A stretch of DNA of 64,000 nt, taken from NCBI GenBank assembly GCA_028752905.1, contig JAQNBH010000073.1, positions 204,859-268,858 on the forward strand, written 5' to 3'. The notes below the pieces were generated by a model that did no database searches, had not been told where the DNA came from, and saw only the letters and a list, made by a program, of their open reading frames with translations. Both the position numbers and the translations under genes were made by a program. Below, piece by piece: positions 14,401-29,900 of this stretch. Origin of the DNA: Cladorhizidae sp. MBARI D1340-BT2. Taxonomy: Eukaryota; Porifera; Demospongiae; Poecilosclerida; Cladorhizidae. Numbering within the stretch: position 1 is the stretch's first letter; each line of letters starts with the position of its first letter.

Positions 14401-17400
14401 TTAGAGCATCTAGTCATTATTCCTTGATGAAGGCTAGAGCATCTAGTCATTATTCCTGATGAAGACTAGAGCATCTAGTCATTATTCCAGATGAAGGTTA
14501 GAGCATCTAGTCATTATTCCTGATGAAGGTTAGAGCATCTAGTCATTATTCCTGATGAAGGCTAGAGCATCTAGTCATTATTCCTGATGAAGACTAGAGC
14601 ATCTAGTCATTATTCCAGATGAAGGTTAGAGCATCTAGTCATTATTCCTGATGAAGGTTAGAGCATCTAGTCATTATACCTGATGAAGGCTAGAGCATCT
14701 AGTCATTATTCCAGATGAAGGTTAGAGCATCTAGTCATTATTCCTTGATGAAGGCTAGAGCATCTAGTCATTATTCCTGATGAAGACTAGAGCATCTAGT
14801 CATTATTCCAGATGAAGGTTAGAGCATCTAGTCATTATTCCTGATGAAGGTTAGAGCATCTAGTCATTATTCCTGATGAAGGCTAGAGCATCTAATCATT
14901 ATTCCTGATGAAGACTAGAGCATCTAGTCATTATTCCAGATGAAGGTTAGAGCATCTAGTCATTATTCCTGATGAAGGTTAGAGCATCTAGTCATTATTC
15001 CTGATGAAGGCTAGAGCATCTAGTCATTATTCCAGATGAAGGTTAGAGCATCTAGTCATTATTCCTTGATGAAGGCTAGAGCATCTAGTCATTATTCCTG
15101 ATGAAGGCTAGAGCATCTAGTCATTATTCCTGATGAAGGCTAGAGCATATAGTCATTATTCCTTGATGAAGGCTAGAGCATCTAGTCATTATTCCTGATG
15201 AAGGCTAGAGCATCTAGTCATTATTCCTGATGAAGGCTAGAGCATCTAGTCATTATTCCTGATGAAGACTAGAGCATCTAGTCATTATTCCAGATGAAGG
15301 TTAGAGCATCTAGTCATTATTCCTTGATGAAGGCTAGAGCATCTAGTCATTATTCCTGATGAAGGCTAGAGCATCTAGTCATTATTCCTGATGAAGGCTA
15401 GAGCATCTAGTCATTATTCCTTGATGAAGGCTAGAGCATCTAGTCATTATTCTTGATGAAGGCTAGAGCATCTAGTCATTATTCCTGATGAAGGCTAGAG
15501 CATCTAGTCATTATTCCTGATGAAGGCTAGAGCATCTAGTCATTATTCCAGATGAAGGTTAGAGCATCTAGTCATTATTCCTTGATGAAGGCTAGAGCAT
15601 CTAGTCATTATTCCTGATGAAGGCTAGAGCATCTAGTCATTATTCCTGATGAAGGCTAGAGCATCTAGTCATTATTCCTGATGAAGGCTAGAGCATCTAG
15701 TCATTATTCCTGATGAAGGCTAGAGCATCTAGTCATTATTCCTGATGAAGTCTAGAGCATCTAGTCATTATTCCAGATGAAGGTTAGAGCATCTAGTCAT
15801 TATTCCTTGATGAAGGCTAGAGCATCTAGTCATTATTCCTGATGAAGGCTAGAGCATCTAGTCATTATTCCTGATGAAGGTTAGAGCATCTAGTCATTAT
15901 TCCTGATGAAGGCTAGAGCATCTAGTCATTATTCCTGATGAAGACTAGAGCATCTAGTCATTATTCCAGATGAAGGTTAGAGCATCTAGTCATTATTCCT
16001 GATGAAGGTTAGAGCATCTAGTCATTATTCCTGATGAAGGCTAGAGCATCTAGTCATTATTCCAGATGAAGGTTAGAGCATCTAGTCATTATTCCTTGAT
16101 GAAGGCTAGAGCATCTAGTCATTATTCCTGATGAAGGCTAGAGCATCTAGTCATTATTCCTGATGAAGGCTAGAGCATCTAGTCATTATTCCTTGATGAA
16201 GGCTAGAGCATCTAGTCATTATTCCTGATGAAGGCTAGAGCATCTAGTCATTATTCCTGATGAAGGCTAGAGCATCTAGTCATTATTCCTGATGAAGGCT
16301 AGAGCATCTAGTCATTATTCCAGATGAAGGTTAGAGCATCTAGTCATTATTCCTTGATGAAGGCTAGAGCATCTAGTCATTATTCCTGATGAAGGCTAGA
16401 GCATCTAGTCATTATTCCTGATGAAGGCTAGAGCATCTAGTCATTATTCCTTGATGAAGGCTAGAGCATCTAGTCATTATTCCTGATGAAGGCTAGAGCA
16501 TCTAGTCATTATTCCAGATGAAGGTTAGAGCATCTAGTCATTATTCCTTGATGAAGGCTAGAGCATCTAGTCATTATTCCTGATGAAGGCTAGAGCATCT
16601 AGTCATTATTCCTGATGAAGGCTAGAGCATCTAGTCATTATTCCTTGATGAAGTCTAGAGCATCTAGTCATTATTCCTGATGAAGGCTAGAGCATCTAGT
16701 CATTATTCCTGATGAAGGCTAGAGCATCTGGTCATTATTCCTGATGAAGGCTAGAGCATCTAGTCATTATTCCAGATGAAGGTTAGAGCATCTAGTCATT
16801 ACTCCTTGATGAAGGCTAGAGCATCTAGTCATTATTCCTGATGAAGGCTAGAGCATCTAGTCATTATTCCTGATGAAGGCTAGAGCATCTAGTCATTATT
16901 CCTTGATGAAGGCTAGAGCATCTAGTCATTATTCCTGATGAAGGCTAGAGCATCTAGTCATTATTCCTGATGAAGGCTAGAGCATCTAGTCATTATTCCT
17001 GATGAAGGCTAGAGCATCTAGTCATTATTCCTGATGAAGGCTAGAGCATCTAGTCATTATTCCTGATGAAGGCTAGAGCATCTAGTCATTATTCTTGATG
17101 AAGGCTAGAGCATCTAGTCATTATTCCTGATGAAGGCTAGAGCATCTAGTCATTATTCCAGATGAAGGTTAGAGCATCTAGTCATTATTCCTTGATGAAG
17201 GCTAGAGCATCTAGTCATTATTCCTGATGAAGGCTAGAGCATCTAGTCATTATTCCTGATGAAGGTTAGAGCATCTAGTCATTATTCCTGATGAAGGCTA
17301 GAGCATCTAGTCATTATTCCTGATGAAGACTAGAGCATCTAGTCATTATTCCAGATGAAGGTTAGAGCATCTAGTCATTATTCCTGATGAAGGTTAGAGC

Positions 17401-17770
17401 ATCTAGTCATTATTCCTGATGAAGGCTAGAGCATCTAGTCGTTATTCCAGATGAAGGTTAGAGCATCTAGTCATTATTCCTTGATGAAGGCTAGAGCATC
17501 TAGTCATTATTCCTGATGAAGGCTAGAGCATCTAGTCATTATTCCTGATGAAGGCTAGAGCATCTAGTCATTATTCCTGATGAAGGCTAGAGCATCTAGT
17601 CATTATTCCTTGATGAAGGCTAGAGCATCTAGTCATTATTCCTGATGAAGGCTAGAGCATCTAGTCATTATTCCTGATGAAGGCTAGAGCATCTAGTCAT
17701 TATTCCTGATGAAGGCTAGAGCATCTAGTCATTATTCCAGATGAAGGTTAGAGCATCTAGTCATTATTCC

Positions 17771-20700
17771 TTTATGAACGCTAGAGCATCTAGTCATTAT
17801 TCCTGATGAAGGCTAGAGCATCTAGTCATTATTCCTGATGAAGGCTAGAGCATCTAGTCATTATTCCTGATGAAGGCTAGAGCATCTAGTCATTATTCCT
17901 GATGAAGGCTAGAGCATCTAGTCATTATTCCTGATGAAGGCTAGAGCATCTAGTCATTATTCCAGATGAAGTCTAGTCATTATTCCTTGATGAAGGTTAG
18001 AGCATCTAGTCATTATTCCTTGATGAAGGCTGGAGCATCTAGTCATTATTCCTGATGAAGGCTAGAGCATCTAGTCATTATTCCTGATGAAGGTTAGAGC
18101 ATCTAGTCATTATTCCTGATGAAGGCTAGAGCATCTAGTCATTATTCCAGATAAAGGTTAGAGCATCTAGTCATTATTCCTTGATGAAGGCTAGAGCATC
18201 TAGTCATTATTCCTGATGAAGACTAGAGCATCTAGTCATTATTCCAGATGAAGGTTAGAGCATCTAGTCATTATTCCTGATAAAAGTTAGAGCATCTAGT
18301 CATTATTCCTGATGAAGGCTAGAGCATCTAGTCATTATTCCTGATGAAGACTAGAGCATCTAGTCATTATTCCAGATGAAGGTTAGAGCATCTAGTCATT
18401 ATTCCTGATGAAGGTTAGAGCATCTAGTCATTATACCTGATGAAGGCTAGAGCATCTAGTCATTATTCCAGATGAAGGTTAGAGCATCTAGTCATTATTC
18501 CTTGATGAAGGCTAGAGCATCTAGTCATTATTCCTGATGAAGACTAGAGCATCTAGTCATTATTCCAGATGAAGGTTAGAGCATCTAGTCATTATTCCTG
18601 ATGAAGGTTAGAGCATCTAGTCATTATTCCTGATGAAGGCTAGAGCATCTAATCATTATTCCTGATGAAGACTAGAGCATCTAGTCATTATTCCAGATGA
18701 AGGTTAGAGCATCTAGTCATTATTCCTGATGAAGGTTAGAGCATCTAGTCATTATTCCTGATGAAGGCTAGAGCATCTAGTCATTATTCCAGATGAAGGT
18801 TAGAGCATCTAGTCATTATTCCTTGATGAAGGCTAGAGCATCTAGTCATTATTCCTGATGAAGGCTAGAGCATCTAGTCATTATTCCTGATGAAGGCTAG
18901 AGCATCTAGTCATTATTCCTTGATGAAGGCTAGAGCATCTAGTCATTATTCCTGATGAAGGCTAGAGCATCTAGTCATTATTCCTGATGAAGGCTAGAGC
19001 ATCTAGTCATTATTCCTGATGAAGGCTAGAGCATCTAGTCATTATTCCAGATGAAGGTTAGAGCATCTAGTCATTATTCCTTGATGAAGGCTAGAGCATC
19101 TAGTCATTATTCCTGATGAAGGCTAGAGCATCTAGTCATTATTCCTGATGAAGGCTAGAGCATCTAGTCATTATTCCTTGATGAAGGCTAGAGCATCTAG
19201 TCATTATTCTTGATGAAGGCTAGAGCATCTAGTCATTATTCCTGATGAAGGCTAGAGCATCTAGTCATTATTCCTGATGAAGGCTAGAGCATCTAGTCAT
19301 TATTCCAGATGAAGGTTAGAGCATCTAGTCATTATTCCTTGATGAAGGCTAGAGCATCTAGTCATTATTCCTGATGAAGGCTAGAGCATCTAGTCATTAT
19401 TCCTGATGAAGGCTAGAGCATCTAGTCATTATTCCTGATGAAGGCTAGAGCATCTAGTCATTATTCCTGATGAAGGCTAGAGCATCTAGTCATTATTCCT
19501 GATGAAGTCTAGAGCATCTAGTCATTATTCCTGATGAAGGTTAGAGCATCTAGTCATTATTCCTTGATGAAGGCTAGAGCATCTAGTCATTATTCCTGAT
19601 GAAGGCTAGAGCATCTAGTCATTATTCCTGATGAAGGTTAGAGCATCTAGTCATTATTCCTGATGAAGGCTAGAGCATCTAGTCATTATTCCTGATGAAG
19701 ACTAGAGCATCTAGTCATTATTCCAGATGAAGGTTAGAGCATCTAGTCATTATTCCTGATGAAGGTTAGAGCATCTAGTCATTATTCCTGATGAAGGCTA
19801 GAGCATCTAGTCATTATTCCAGATGAAGGTTAGAGCATCTAGTCATTATTCCTTGATGAAGGCTAGAGCATCTAGTCATTATTCCTGATGAAGGCTAGAG
19901 CATCTAGTCATTATTCCTGATGAAGGCTAGAGCATCTAGTCATTATTCCTTGATGAAGGCTAGAGCATCTAGTCATTATTCCTGATGAAGGCTAGAGCAT
20001 CTAGTCATTATTCCTGATGAAGGCTAGAGCATCTAGTCATTATTCCTGATGAAGGCTAGAGCATCTAGTCATTATTCCAGATGAAGGTTAGAGCATCTAG
20101 TCATTATTCCTTTATGAACGCTAGAGCATCTAGTCATTATTCCTGATGAAGGCTAGAGCATCTAGTCATTATTCCTGATGAAGGCTAGAGCATCTAGTCA
20201 TTATTCCTGATGAAGGCTAGAGCATCTAGTCATTATTCCTGATGAAGGCTAGAGCATCTAGTCATTATTCCAGATGAAGTCTAGTCATTATTCCTTGATG
20301 AAGGTTAGAGCATCTAGTCATTATTCCTTGATGAAGGCTGGAGCATCTAGTCATTATTCCTGATGAAGGCTAGAGCATCTAGTCATTATTCCTGATGAAG
20401 GTTAGAGCATCTAGTCATTATTCCTGATGAAGGCTAGAGCATCTAGTCATTATTCCAGATAAAGGTTAGAGCATCTAGTCATTATTCCTTGATGAAGGCT
20501 AGAGCATCTAGTCATTATTCCTGATGAAGACTAGAGCATCTAGTCATTATTCCAGATGAAGGTTAGAGCATCTAGTCATTATTCCTGATAAAGGTTAGAG
20601 CATCTAGTCATTATTCCTGATGAAGGCTAGAGCATCTAGTCATTATTCCTGATGAAGACTAGAGCATCTAGTCATTATTCCAGATGAAGGTTAGAGCATC

Positions 20701-21830
20701 TAGTCATTATTCCTGATGAAGGTTAGAGCATCTAGTCATTATACCTGATGAAGGCTAGAGCATCTAGTCATTATTCCAGATGAAGGTTAGAGCATCTAGT
20801 CATTATTCCTTGATGAAGGCTAGAGTATCTAGTCATTATTCCTGATGAAGACTAGAGCATCTAGTCATTATTCCAGATGAAGGTTAGAGCATCTAGTCAT
20901 TATTCCTGATGAAGGTTAGAGCATCTAGTCATTATTCCTGATGAAGGCTAGAGCATCTAATCATTATTCCTGATGAAGACTAGAGCATCTAGTCATTATT
21001 CCAGATGAAGGTTAGAGCATCTAGTCATTATTCCTGATGAAGGTTAGAGCATCTAGTCATTATTCCTGATGAAGGCTAGAGCATCTAGTCATTATTCCAG
21101 ATGAAGGTTAGAGCATCTAGTCATTATTCCTTGATGAAGGCTAGAGCATCTAGTCATTATTCCTGATGAAGGCTAGAGCATCTAGTCATTATTCCTGATG
21201 AAGGCTAGAGCATCTAGTCATTATTCCTTGATGAAGGCTAGAGCATCTAGTCATTATTCCTGATGAAGGCTAGAGCATCTAGTCATTATTCCTGATGAAG
21301 GCTAGAGCATCTAGTCATTATTCCTGATGAAGGCTAGAGCATCTAGTCATTATTCCAGATGAAGGTTAGAGCATCTAGTCATTATTCCTTGATGAAGGCT
21401 AGAGCATCTAGTCATTATTCCTGATGAAGGCTAGAGCATCTAGTCATTATTCCTGATGAAGGCTAGAGCATCTAGTCATTATTCCTTGATGAAGGCTAGA
21501 GCATCTAGTCATTATTCTTGATGAAGGCTAGAGCATCTAGTCATTATTCCTGATGAAGGCTAGAGCATCTAGTCATTATTCCTGATGAAGGCTAGAGCAT
21601 CTAGTCATTATTCCAGATGAAGGTTAGAGCATCTAGTCATTATTCCTTGATGAAGGCTAGAGCATCTAGTCATTATTCCTGATGAAGGCTAGAGCATCTA
21701 GTCATTATTCCTGATGAAGGCTAGAGCATCTAGTCATTATTCCTGATGAAGGCTAGAGCATCTAGTCATTATTCCTGATGAAGGCTAGAGCATCTAGTCA
21801 TTATTCCTGATGAAGTCTAGAGCATCTAGT
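17771..21830. repeat. Tandem pair of ~2.3-kb satellite segments
   Basis: TTTATGAACG at 17,771 and 20,111, then, at an offset shortened by one monomer to 2,308, CATTATACC (about 18,430 / 20,739), CTAATCATT (about 18,650 / 20,957) and TTCTTGATG (about 19,208 / 21,516). The m3 monomer with AGATAAAGG and the CTAATCATT variant also occur 3,757 bp upstream of the first copy (14,393 and 14,891), showing an older third relative. Confidence 0.7.
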
Positions 21831-23835
21831 CATTATTCCAGATGAAGGTTAGAGCATCTAGTCATTATTCCTTGATGAAGGCTAGAGCATCTAGTCATTA
21901 TTCCTGATGAAGGCTAGAGCATCTAGTCATTATTCCTGATGAAGGTTAGAGCATCTAGTCATTATTCCTGATGAAGGCTAGAGCATCTAGTCATTATTCC
22001 TGATGAAGACTAGAGCATCTAGTCATTATTCCAGATGAAGGTTAGAGCATCTAGTCATTATTCCTGATGAAGGTTAGAGCATCTAGTCATTATTCCTGAT
22101 GAAGGCTAGAGCATCTAGTCATTATTCCAGATGAAGGTTAGAGCATCTAGTCATTATTCCTTGATGAAGGCTAGAGCATCTAGTCATTATTCCTGATGAA
22201 GGCTAGAGCATCTAGTCATTATTCCTGATGAAGGCTAGAGCATCTAGTCATTATTCCTTGATGAAGGCTAGAGCATCTAGTCATTATTCCTGATGAAGGC
22301 TAGAGCATCTAGTCATTATTCCTGATGAAGGCTAGAGCATCTAGTCATTATTCCTGATGAAGGCTAGAGCATCTAGTCATTATTCCAGATGAAGGTTAGA
22401 GCATCTAGTCATTATTCCTTGATGAAGGCTAGAGCATCTAGTCATTATTCCTGATGAAGGCTAGAGCATCTAGTCATTATTCCTGATGAAGGCTAGAGCA
22501 TCTAGTCATTATTCCTTGATGAAGGCTAGAGCATCTAGTCATTATTCCTGATGAAGGCTAGAGCATCTAGTCATTATTCCAGATGAAGGATAGAGCATCT
22601 AGTCATTATTCCTTGATGAAGGCTAGAGCATCTAGTCATTATTCCTGATGAAGGCTAGAGCATCTAGTCATTATTCCTGATGAAGGCTAGAGCATCTAGT
22701 CATTATTCCTTGATGAAGTCTAGAGCATCTAGTCATTATTCCTGATGAAGGCTAGAGCATCTAGTCATTATTCCTGATGAAGGCTAGAGCATCTGGTCAT
22801 TATTCCTGATGAAGGCTAGAGCATCTAGTCATTATTCCAGATGAAGGTTAGAGCATCTAGTCATTACTCCTTGATGAAGGCTAGAGCATCTAGTCATTAT
22901 TCCTGATGAAGGCTAGAGCATCTAGTCATTATTCCTGATGAAGGCTAGAGCATCTAGTCATTATTCCTTGATGAAGGCTAGAGCATCTAGTCATTATTCC
23001 TGATGAAGGCTAGAGCATCTAGTCATTATTCCTGATGAAGGCTAGAGCATCTAGTCATTATTCCTGATGAAGGCTAGAGCATCTAGTCATTATTCCTGAT
23101 GAAGGCTAGAGCATCTAGTCATTATTCCTGATGAAGGCTAGAGCATCTAGTCATTATTCCTGATGAAGGCTAGAGCATCTAGTCATTATTCCTGATGATG
23201 GCTAGAGCATCTAGTCATTATTCCAGATGAAGGTTAGAGCATCTAGTCATTATTCCTTGATGAAGGCTAGAGCATCTAGTCATTATTCCTGATGAAGGCT
23301 AGAGCATCTAGTCATTATTCCTGATGAAGGTTAGAGCATCTAGTCATTATTCCTGATGAAGGCTAGAGCATCTAGTCATTATTCCTGATGAAGACTAGAG
23401 CATCTAGTCATTATTCCAGATGAAGGTTAGAGCATCTAGTCATTATTCCTGATGAAGGTTAGAGCATCTAGTCATTATTCCTGATGAAGGCTAGAGCATC
23501 TAGTCGTTATTCCAGATGAAGGTTAGAGCATCTAGTCATTATTCCTTGATGAAGGCTAGAGCATCTAGTCATTATTCCTGATGAAGGCTAGAGCATCTAG
23601 TCATTATTCCTGATGAAGGCTAGAGCATCTAGTCATTATTCCTGATGAAGGCTAGAGCATCTAGTCATTATTCCTTGATGAAGGCTAGAGCATCTAGTCA
23701 TTATTCCTGATGAAGGCTAGAGCATCTAGTCATTATTCCTGATGAAGGCTAGAGCATCTAGTCATTATTCCTGATGAAGGCTAGAGCATCTAGTCATTAT
23801 TCCAGATGAAGGTTAGAGCATCTAGTCATTATTCC

Positions 23836-24520
23836 TTTATGAACGCTAGAGCATCTAGTCATTATTCCTGATGAAGGCTAGAGCATCTAGTCATTATTCC
23901 TGATGAAGGCTAGAGCATCTAGTCATTATTCCTGATGAAGGCTAGAGCATCTAGTCATTATTCCTGATGAAGGCTAGAGCATCTAGTCATTATTCCTGAT
24001 GAAGGCTAGAGCATCTAGTCATTATTCCAGATGAAGTCTAGTCATTATTCCTTGATGAAGGTTAGAGCATCTAGTCATTATTCCTTGATGAAGGCTGGAG
24101 CATCTAGTCATTATTCCTGATGAAGGCTAGAGCATCTAGTCATTATTCCTGATGAAGGCTAGAGCATCTAGTCATTATTCCTGATGAAGGCTAGAGCATC
24201 TAGTCATTATTCCAGATGAAGGTTAGAGCATCTAGTGATTATTCCTTGATGAAGGCTAGAGCATCTAGTCATTATTCCTGATGAAGGCTAGAGCATCTAG
24301 TATTATTCCTGATGAAGGCTAGAGCATCTAGTCATTATTCCTGATGATGGCTAGAGCATCTAGTCATTATTCCTGATGAAGGCTAGAGCATCTAGTCATT
24401 ATTCCTGATGAAGGCTAGAGCATCTAGTCATTATTCCAGATGAAGGTTAGAGCATCTAGTCATTATTCCTTGATGAAGGTTAGAGCATCTAGTCATTATT
24501 CCTTGATGAAGGCTGGAGCA
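23836..24520. repeat. Complex ~684-bp higher-order repeat, copy 1 of 5
   Basis: A run of about 21 monomers with a fixed order of rare variants: TTTATGAACG linker, a short monomer AGATGAAGTCTAGTC, a TGGAGC core variant, TAGTGATT, TAGTATTATT (3 bp missing), GATGATGG, then TGGAGC again. The same order recurs at 26,298-26,980, 41,546-42,230, 57,313-57,996 and 62,157-62,840, on both sides of the retroelement. Confidence 0.8.
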
Positions 24521-26297
24521 TCTAGTCATTATTCCTGATGAAGGCTAGAGCATCTAGTCATTATTCCTGATGAAGGCTAGAGCATCTAGTCATTATTCCA
24601 GATGAAGGTTAGAGCATCTAGTCATTATTCCTTGATGAAGGCTAGAGCATCTAGTCATTATTCCTGATGAAGGCTAGAGCATCTAGTCATTATTCCTGAT
24701 GAAGGCTAGAGCACCTAGTCATTATTCCTTGATGAAGGCTAGAGCATCTAGTCATTATTCCTGATGAAGGCTAGAGCATCTAGTCATTATTCCTGATGAA
24801 GGCTAGAGCATCTAGTCATTATTCCTGATGAAGGCTAGAGCATCTAGTCATTATTCCAGATGAAGGTTAGAGCATCTAGTCATTATTCCTTTATGAAGGC
24901 TAGAGCATCTAGTCATTATTCCTGATGAAGGCTAGAGCATCTAGTCATTATTCCTGATGAAGGCTAGAGCATCTAGTCATTATTCCTTGATGAAGGCTAG
25001 AGCATCTAGTCATTATTCCTGATGAAGGCTAGAGCATCTAGTCATTATTCCTGATGAAGGCTAGAGCATCTAGTCATTATTCCTGATGAAGGCTAGAGCA
25101 TCTAGTCATTATTCCTGATGAAGGCTAGAGCATCTAGTCATTATTCCTGATGAAGGCTAGAGCATCTAGTCATTATTCTTGATGAAGGCTAGAGCATCTA
25201 GTCATTATTCCTGATGAAGGCTAGAGCATCTAGTCATTATTCCAGATGAAGGTTAGAGCATCTAGTCATTATTCCTTGATGAAGGCTAGAGCATCTAGTC
25301 ATTATTCCTGATGAAGGCTAGAGCATCTAGTCATTATTCCTGATGAAGGTTAGAGCATCTAGTCATTATTCCTGATGAAGGCTAGAGCATCTAGTCATTA
25401 TTCCTGATGAAGACTAGAGCATCTAGTCATTATTCCAGATGAAGGTTAGAGCATCTAGTCATTATTCCTGATGAAGGTTAGAGCATCTAGTCATTATTCC
25501 TGATGAAGGCTAGAGCATCTAGTCGTTATTCCAGATGAAGGTTAGAGCATCTAGTCATTATTCCTTGATGAAGGCTAGAGCATCTAGTCATTATTCCTTG
25601 ATGAAGGCTAGAGCATCTAGTCATTATTCCTGATGAAGGCTAGAGCATCTAGTCATTATTCCTGATGAAGGCTAGAGCATCTAGTCATTATTCCTGATGA
25701 AGGCTAGAGCATCTAGTCATTATTCCTGATGAAGGCTAGAGCATCTAGTCATTATTCCTGATGAAGGCTAGAGCATCTAGTCATTATTCTTGATGAAGGC
25801 TAGAGCATCTAGTCATTATTCCTGATGAAGGCTAGAGCATCTAGTCATTATTCCAGATGAAGGTTAGAGCATCTAGTCATTATTCCTTGATGAAGGCTAG
25901 AGCATCTAGTCATTATTCCTGATGAAGGCTAGAGCATCTAGTCATTATTCCTGATGAAGGTTAGAGCATCTAGTCATTATTCCTGATGAAGGCTAGAGCA
26001 TCTAGTCATTATGAAGGCTAGAGCATCTAGTCATTATTCCTGATGAAGGCTAGAGCATCTAGTCATTATTCCTGATGAAGGCTAGAGCATCTAGTCATTA
26101 TTCCTGATGAAGGCTAGAGCATCTAGTCATTATTCCTTGATGAAGGCTAGAGCATCTAGTCATTATTCCTGATGAAGGCTAGAGCATCTAGTCATTATTC
26201 CTGATGAAGGCTAGAGCATCTAGTCATTATTCCTGATGAAGGCTAGAGCATCTAGTCATTATTCCAGATGAAGGTTAGAGCATCTAGTCATTATTCC

Positions 26298-26980
26298 TTT
26301 ATGAACGCTAGAGCATCTAGTCATTATTCCTGATGAAGGCTAGAGCATCTAGTCATTATTCCTGATGAAGGCTAGAGCATCTAGTCATTATTCCTGATGA
26401 AGGCTAGAGCATCTATTCATTATTCCTGATGAAGGCTAGAGCATCTAGTCATTATTCCTGATGAAGGCTAGAGCATCTAGTCATTATTCCAGATGAAGTC
26501 TAGTCATTATTCCTTGATGAAGGTTAGAGCATCTAGTCATTATTCCTTGATGAAGGCTGGAGCATCTAGTCATTATTCCTGATGAAGGCTAGAGCATCTA
26601 GTCATTATTCCTGATGAAGGCTAGAGCATCTAGTCATTATTCCTGATGAAGGCTAGAGCATCTAGTCATTATTCCAGATGAAGGTTAGAGCATCTAGTGA
26701 TTATTCATTGATGAAGGCTAGAGCATCTAGTCATTATTCCTGATGAAGGCTAGAGCATCTAGTATTATTCCTGATGAAGGCTAGAGCATCTAGTCATTAT
26801 TCCTGATGATGGCTAGAGCATCTAGTCATTATTCCTGATGAAGGCTAGAGCATCTAGTCATTATTCCTGATGAAGGCTAGAGCATCTAGTCATTATTCCA
26901 GATGAAGGTTAGAGCATCTAGTCATTATTCCTTGATGAAGGTTAGAGCATCTAGTCATTATTCCTTGATGAAGGCTGGAG
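26298..26980. repeat. Complex ~684-bp higher-order repeat, copy 2 of 5
   Basis: Same rare-variant order as copy 1, offset 2,462 bp, with a private TTCATTGATG change. A truncated monomer (CATTATGAAGG, about 26,009) lies about 290 bp upstream and looks like a recombination or slippage scar. Confidence 0.8.
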
Positions 26981-29900
26981 CATCTAGTCATTATTCCTGA
27001 TGAAGGCTAGAGCATCTAGTCATTATTCCTGATGAAGGCTAGAGCATCTAGTCATTATTCCAGATGAAGGTTAGAGCATCTAGTCATTATTCCTTGATGA
27101 AGGCTAGAGCATCTAGTCATTATTCCTGATGAAGGCTAGAGCATCTAGTCATTATTCCTGATGAAGGCTAGAGCATCTAGTCATTATTCCTTGATGAAGG
27201 CTAGAGCATCTAGTCATTATTCCTGATGAAGGCTAGAGCATCTAGTCATTATTCCTGATGAAGGCTAGAGCATCTAGTCATTATTCCTGATGAAGGCTAG
27301 AGCATCTAGTCATTATTCCAGATGAAGGTTAGAGCATCTAGTCATTATTCCTTGATGAAGGCTAGAGCATCTAGTCATTATTCCTGATGAAGGCTAGAGC
27401 ATCTAGTCATTATTCCTGATGAAGGCTAGAGCATCTAGTCATTATTCCTGATGAAGGCTAGAGCATCTAGTCATTATTCCTGATGAAGGCTAGAGCATCT
27501 AGTCATTATTCCTGATGAAGGCTAGAGCATCTAGTCATTATTCCAGATGAAGGTTAGAGCATCTAGTCATTATTCCTGGATGAAGGCTAGAGCATCTAGT
27601 CATTATTCCTGATGAAGGCTAGAGCATCTAGTCATTATTCCTGATGAAGGTTAGAGCATCTAGTCATTATTCCTGATGAAGGCTAGAGCATCTAGTCATT
27701 ATTCCTGATGAAGACTAGAGCATCTAGTCATTATTCCAGATGAAGGTTAGAGCATCTAGTCATTATTCCTGATGAAGGTTAGAGCATCTAGTCATTATTC
27801 CTGATGAAGGCTAGAGCATCTAGTCATTATTCCAGATGAAGGTTAGAGCATCTAGTCATTATTCCTTGATGAAGGCTAGAGCATCTAGTCATTATTCCTG
27901 GTGAAGGCTAGAGCATCTAGTCATTATTCCTGATGAAGGCTAGAGCATCTAGTCATTATTCCTGATGAAGGCTAGAGCATCTAGTCATTATTCCAGATGA
28001 AGGTTAGAGCATCTAGTCATTATTCCTGATGAAGGTTAGAGCATCTAGTCATTATTCCTGATGAAGGCTAGAGCATCTAGTCATTATTCCTGATGAAGAC
28101 TAGAGCATCTAGTCATTATTCCAGATGAAGGTTAGAGCATCTAGTCATTATTACTGATGAAGGTTAGAGCATCTAGTCATTATTCCTGATGAAGGCTAGA
28201 GCATCTAGTCATTATTCCAGATAAAGGTTAGAGCATCTAGTCATTATTCCTTGATGAAGGCTAAAGCATCTAGTCATTATTCCTGATGAAGACTAGAGCA
28301 TCTAGTCATTATTCCAGATGAAGGTTAGAGCATCTAGTCATTATTCCTGATGAAGGTTAGAGCATCTATTCATTATTCCTGATGAAGGCTAGAGCATCTA
28401 GTCATTATTCCTGATCAAGACTAGAGCATCTAGTCATTATTCCAGATGAAGGTTAGAGCATCTAGTCATTATTCCTGATGAAGGTTAGAGCATCTAGTCA
28501 TTATTCCTGATGAAGGCTAGAGCATCTAGTCATTATTCCAGATGAAGGTTAGAGCATCTAGTCATTATTCCTTGATGAAGGCTAGAGCATCTAGTCATTA
28601 TTCCTGATGAAGACTAGAGCATCTAGTCATTATTCCAGATGAAGGTTAGAGCATCTAGTCATTATTCCTGATGAAGGTTAGAGCATCTAGTCATTATTCC
28701 TGATGAAGGCTAGAGCATCTAGTCATTATTCCTGATGAAGACTAGAGCATCTAGTCATTATTCCAGATGAAGGTTAGAGCATCTAGTCATTATTCCTGAT
28801 GAAGGTTAGAGCATCTAGTCATTATTCCTGATGAAGGCTAGAGCATCTAGTCATTATTCCAGATGAAGGTTAGAGCATCTAGTCATTATTCCTTGATGAA
28901 GGCTAGAGCATCTAGTCATTATTCCTGATGAAGGCTAGAGCATCTAGTCATTATTCCTGATGAAGGCTAGAGCATCTAGTCATTATTCCTTGATGAAGGC
29001 TAGAGCATCTAGTCATTATTCCTGATGAAGGCTAGAGCATCTAGTCATTATTCCTGATGAAGGCTAGAGCATCTAGTCATTATTCCTGATGAAGGCTAGA
29101 GCATCTAGTCATTATTCCAGATGAAGGTTAGAGCATCTAGTCATTATTCCTTGATGAAGGCTAGAGCATCTAGTCATTATTCCTGATGAAGGCTAGAGCA
29201 TCTAGTCATTATTCCTGATGAAGGCTAGAGCATCTAGTCATTATTCCTTGATGAAGGCTAGAGCATCTAGTCATTATTCCTGATGAAGGCTAGAGCATCT
29301 AGTCATTATTCCTGATGAAGGCTAGAGCATCTAGTCATTATTCCTGATGAAGGCTAGAGCATCTAGTCATTATTCCAGATGAAGGTTAGAGCATCTAGTC
29401 ATTATTCCTTGATGAAGGCTAGAGCATCTAGTCATTATTCCTGATGAAGGCTAGAGCATCTAGTCATTATTCCTGATGAAGGCTAGAGCATCTAGTCATT
29501 ATTCCTGATGAAGGCTAGAGCATCTAGTCATTATTCCTGATGAAGGCTAGAGCATCTAGTCATTATTCCTGATGAAGTCTAGAGCATCTAGTCATTATTC
29601 CAGATGAAGGTTAGAGCATCTAGTCATTATTCCTTGATGAAGGCTAGAGCATCTAGTCATTATTCCTGATGAAGGCTAGAGCATCTAGTCATTATTCCTG
29701 ATGAAGGTTAGAGCATCTAGTCATTATTCCTGATGAAGGCTAGAGCATCTAGTCATTATTCCTGATGAAGACTAGAGCATCTAGTCATTATTCCAGATGA
29801 AGGTTAGAGCATCTAGTCATTATTCCTGATGAAGGTTAGAGCATCTAGTCATTATTCCTGATGAAGGCTAGAGCATCTAGTCATTATTCCAGATGAAGGT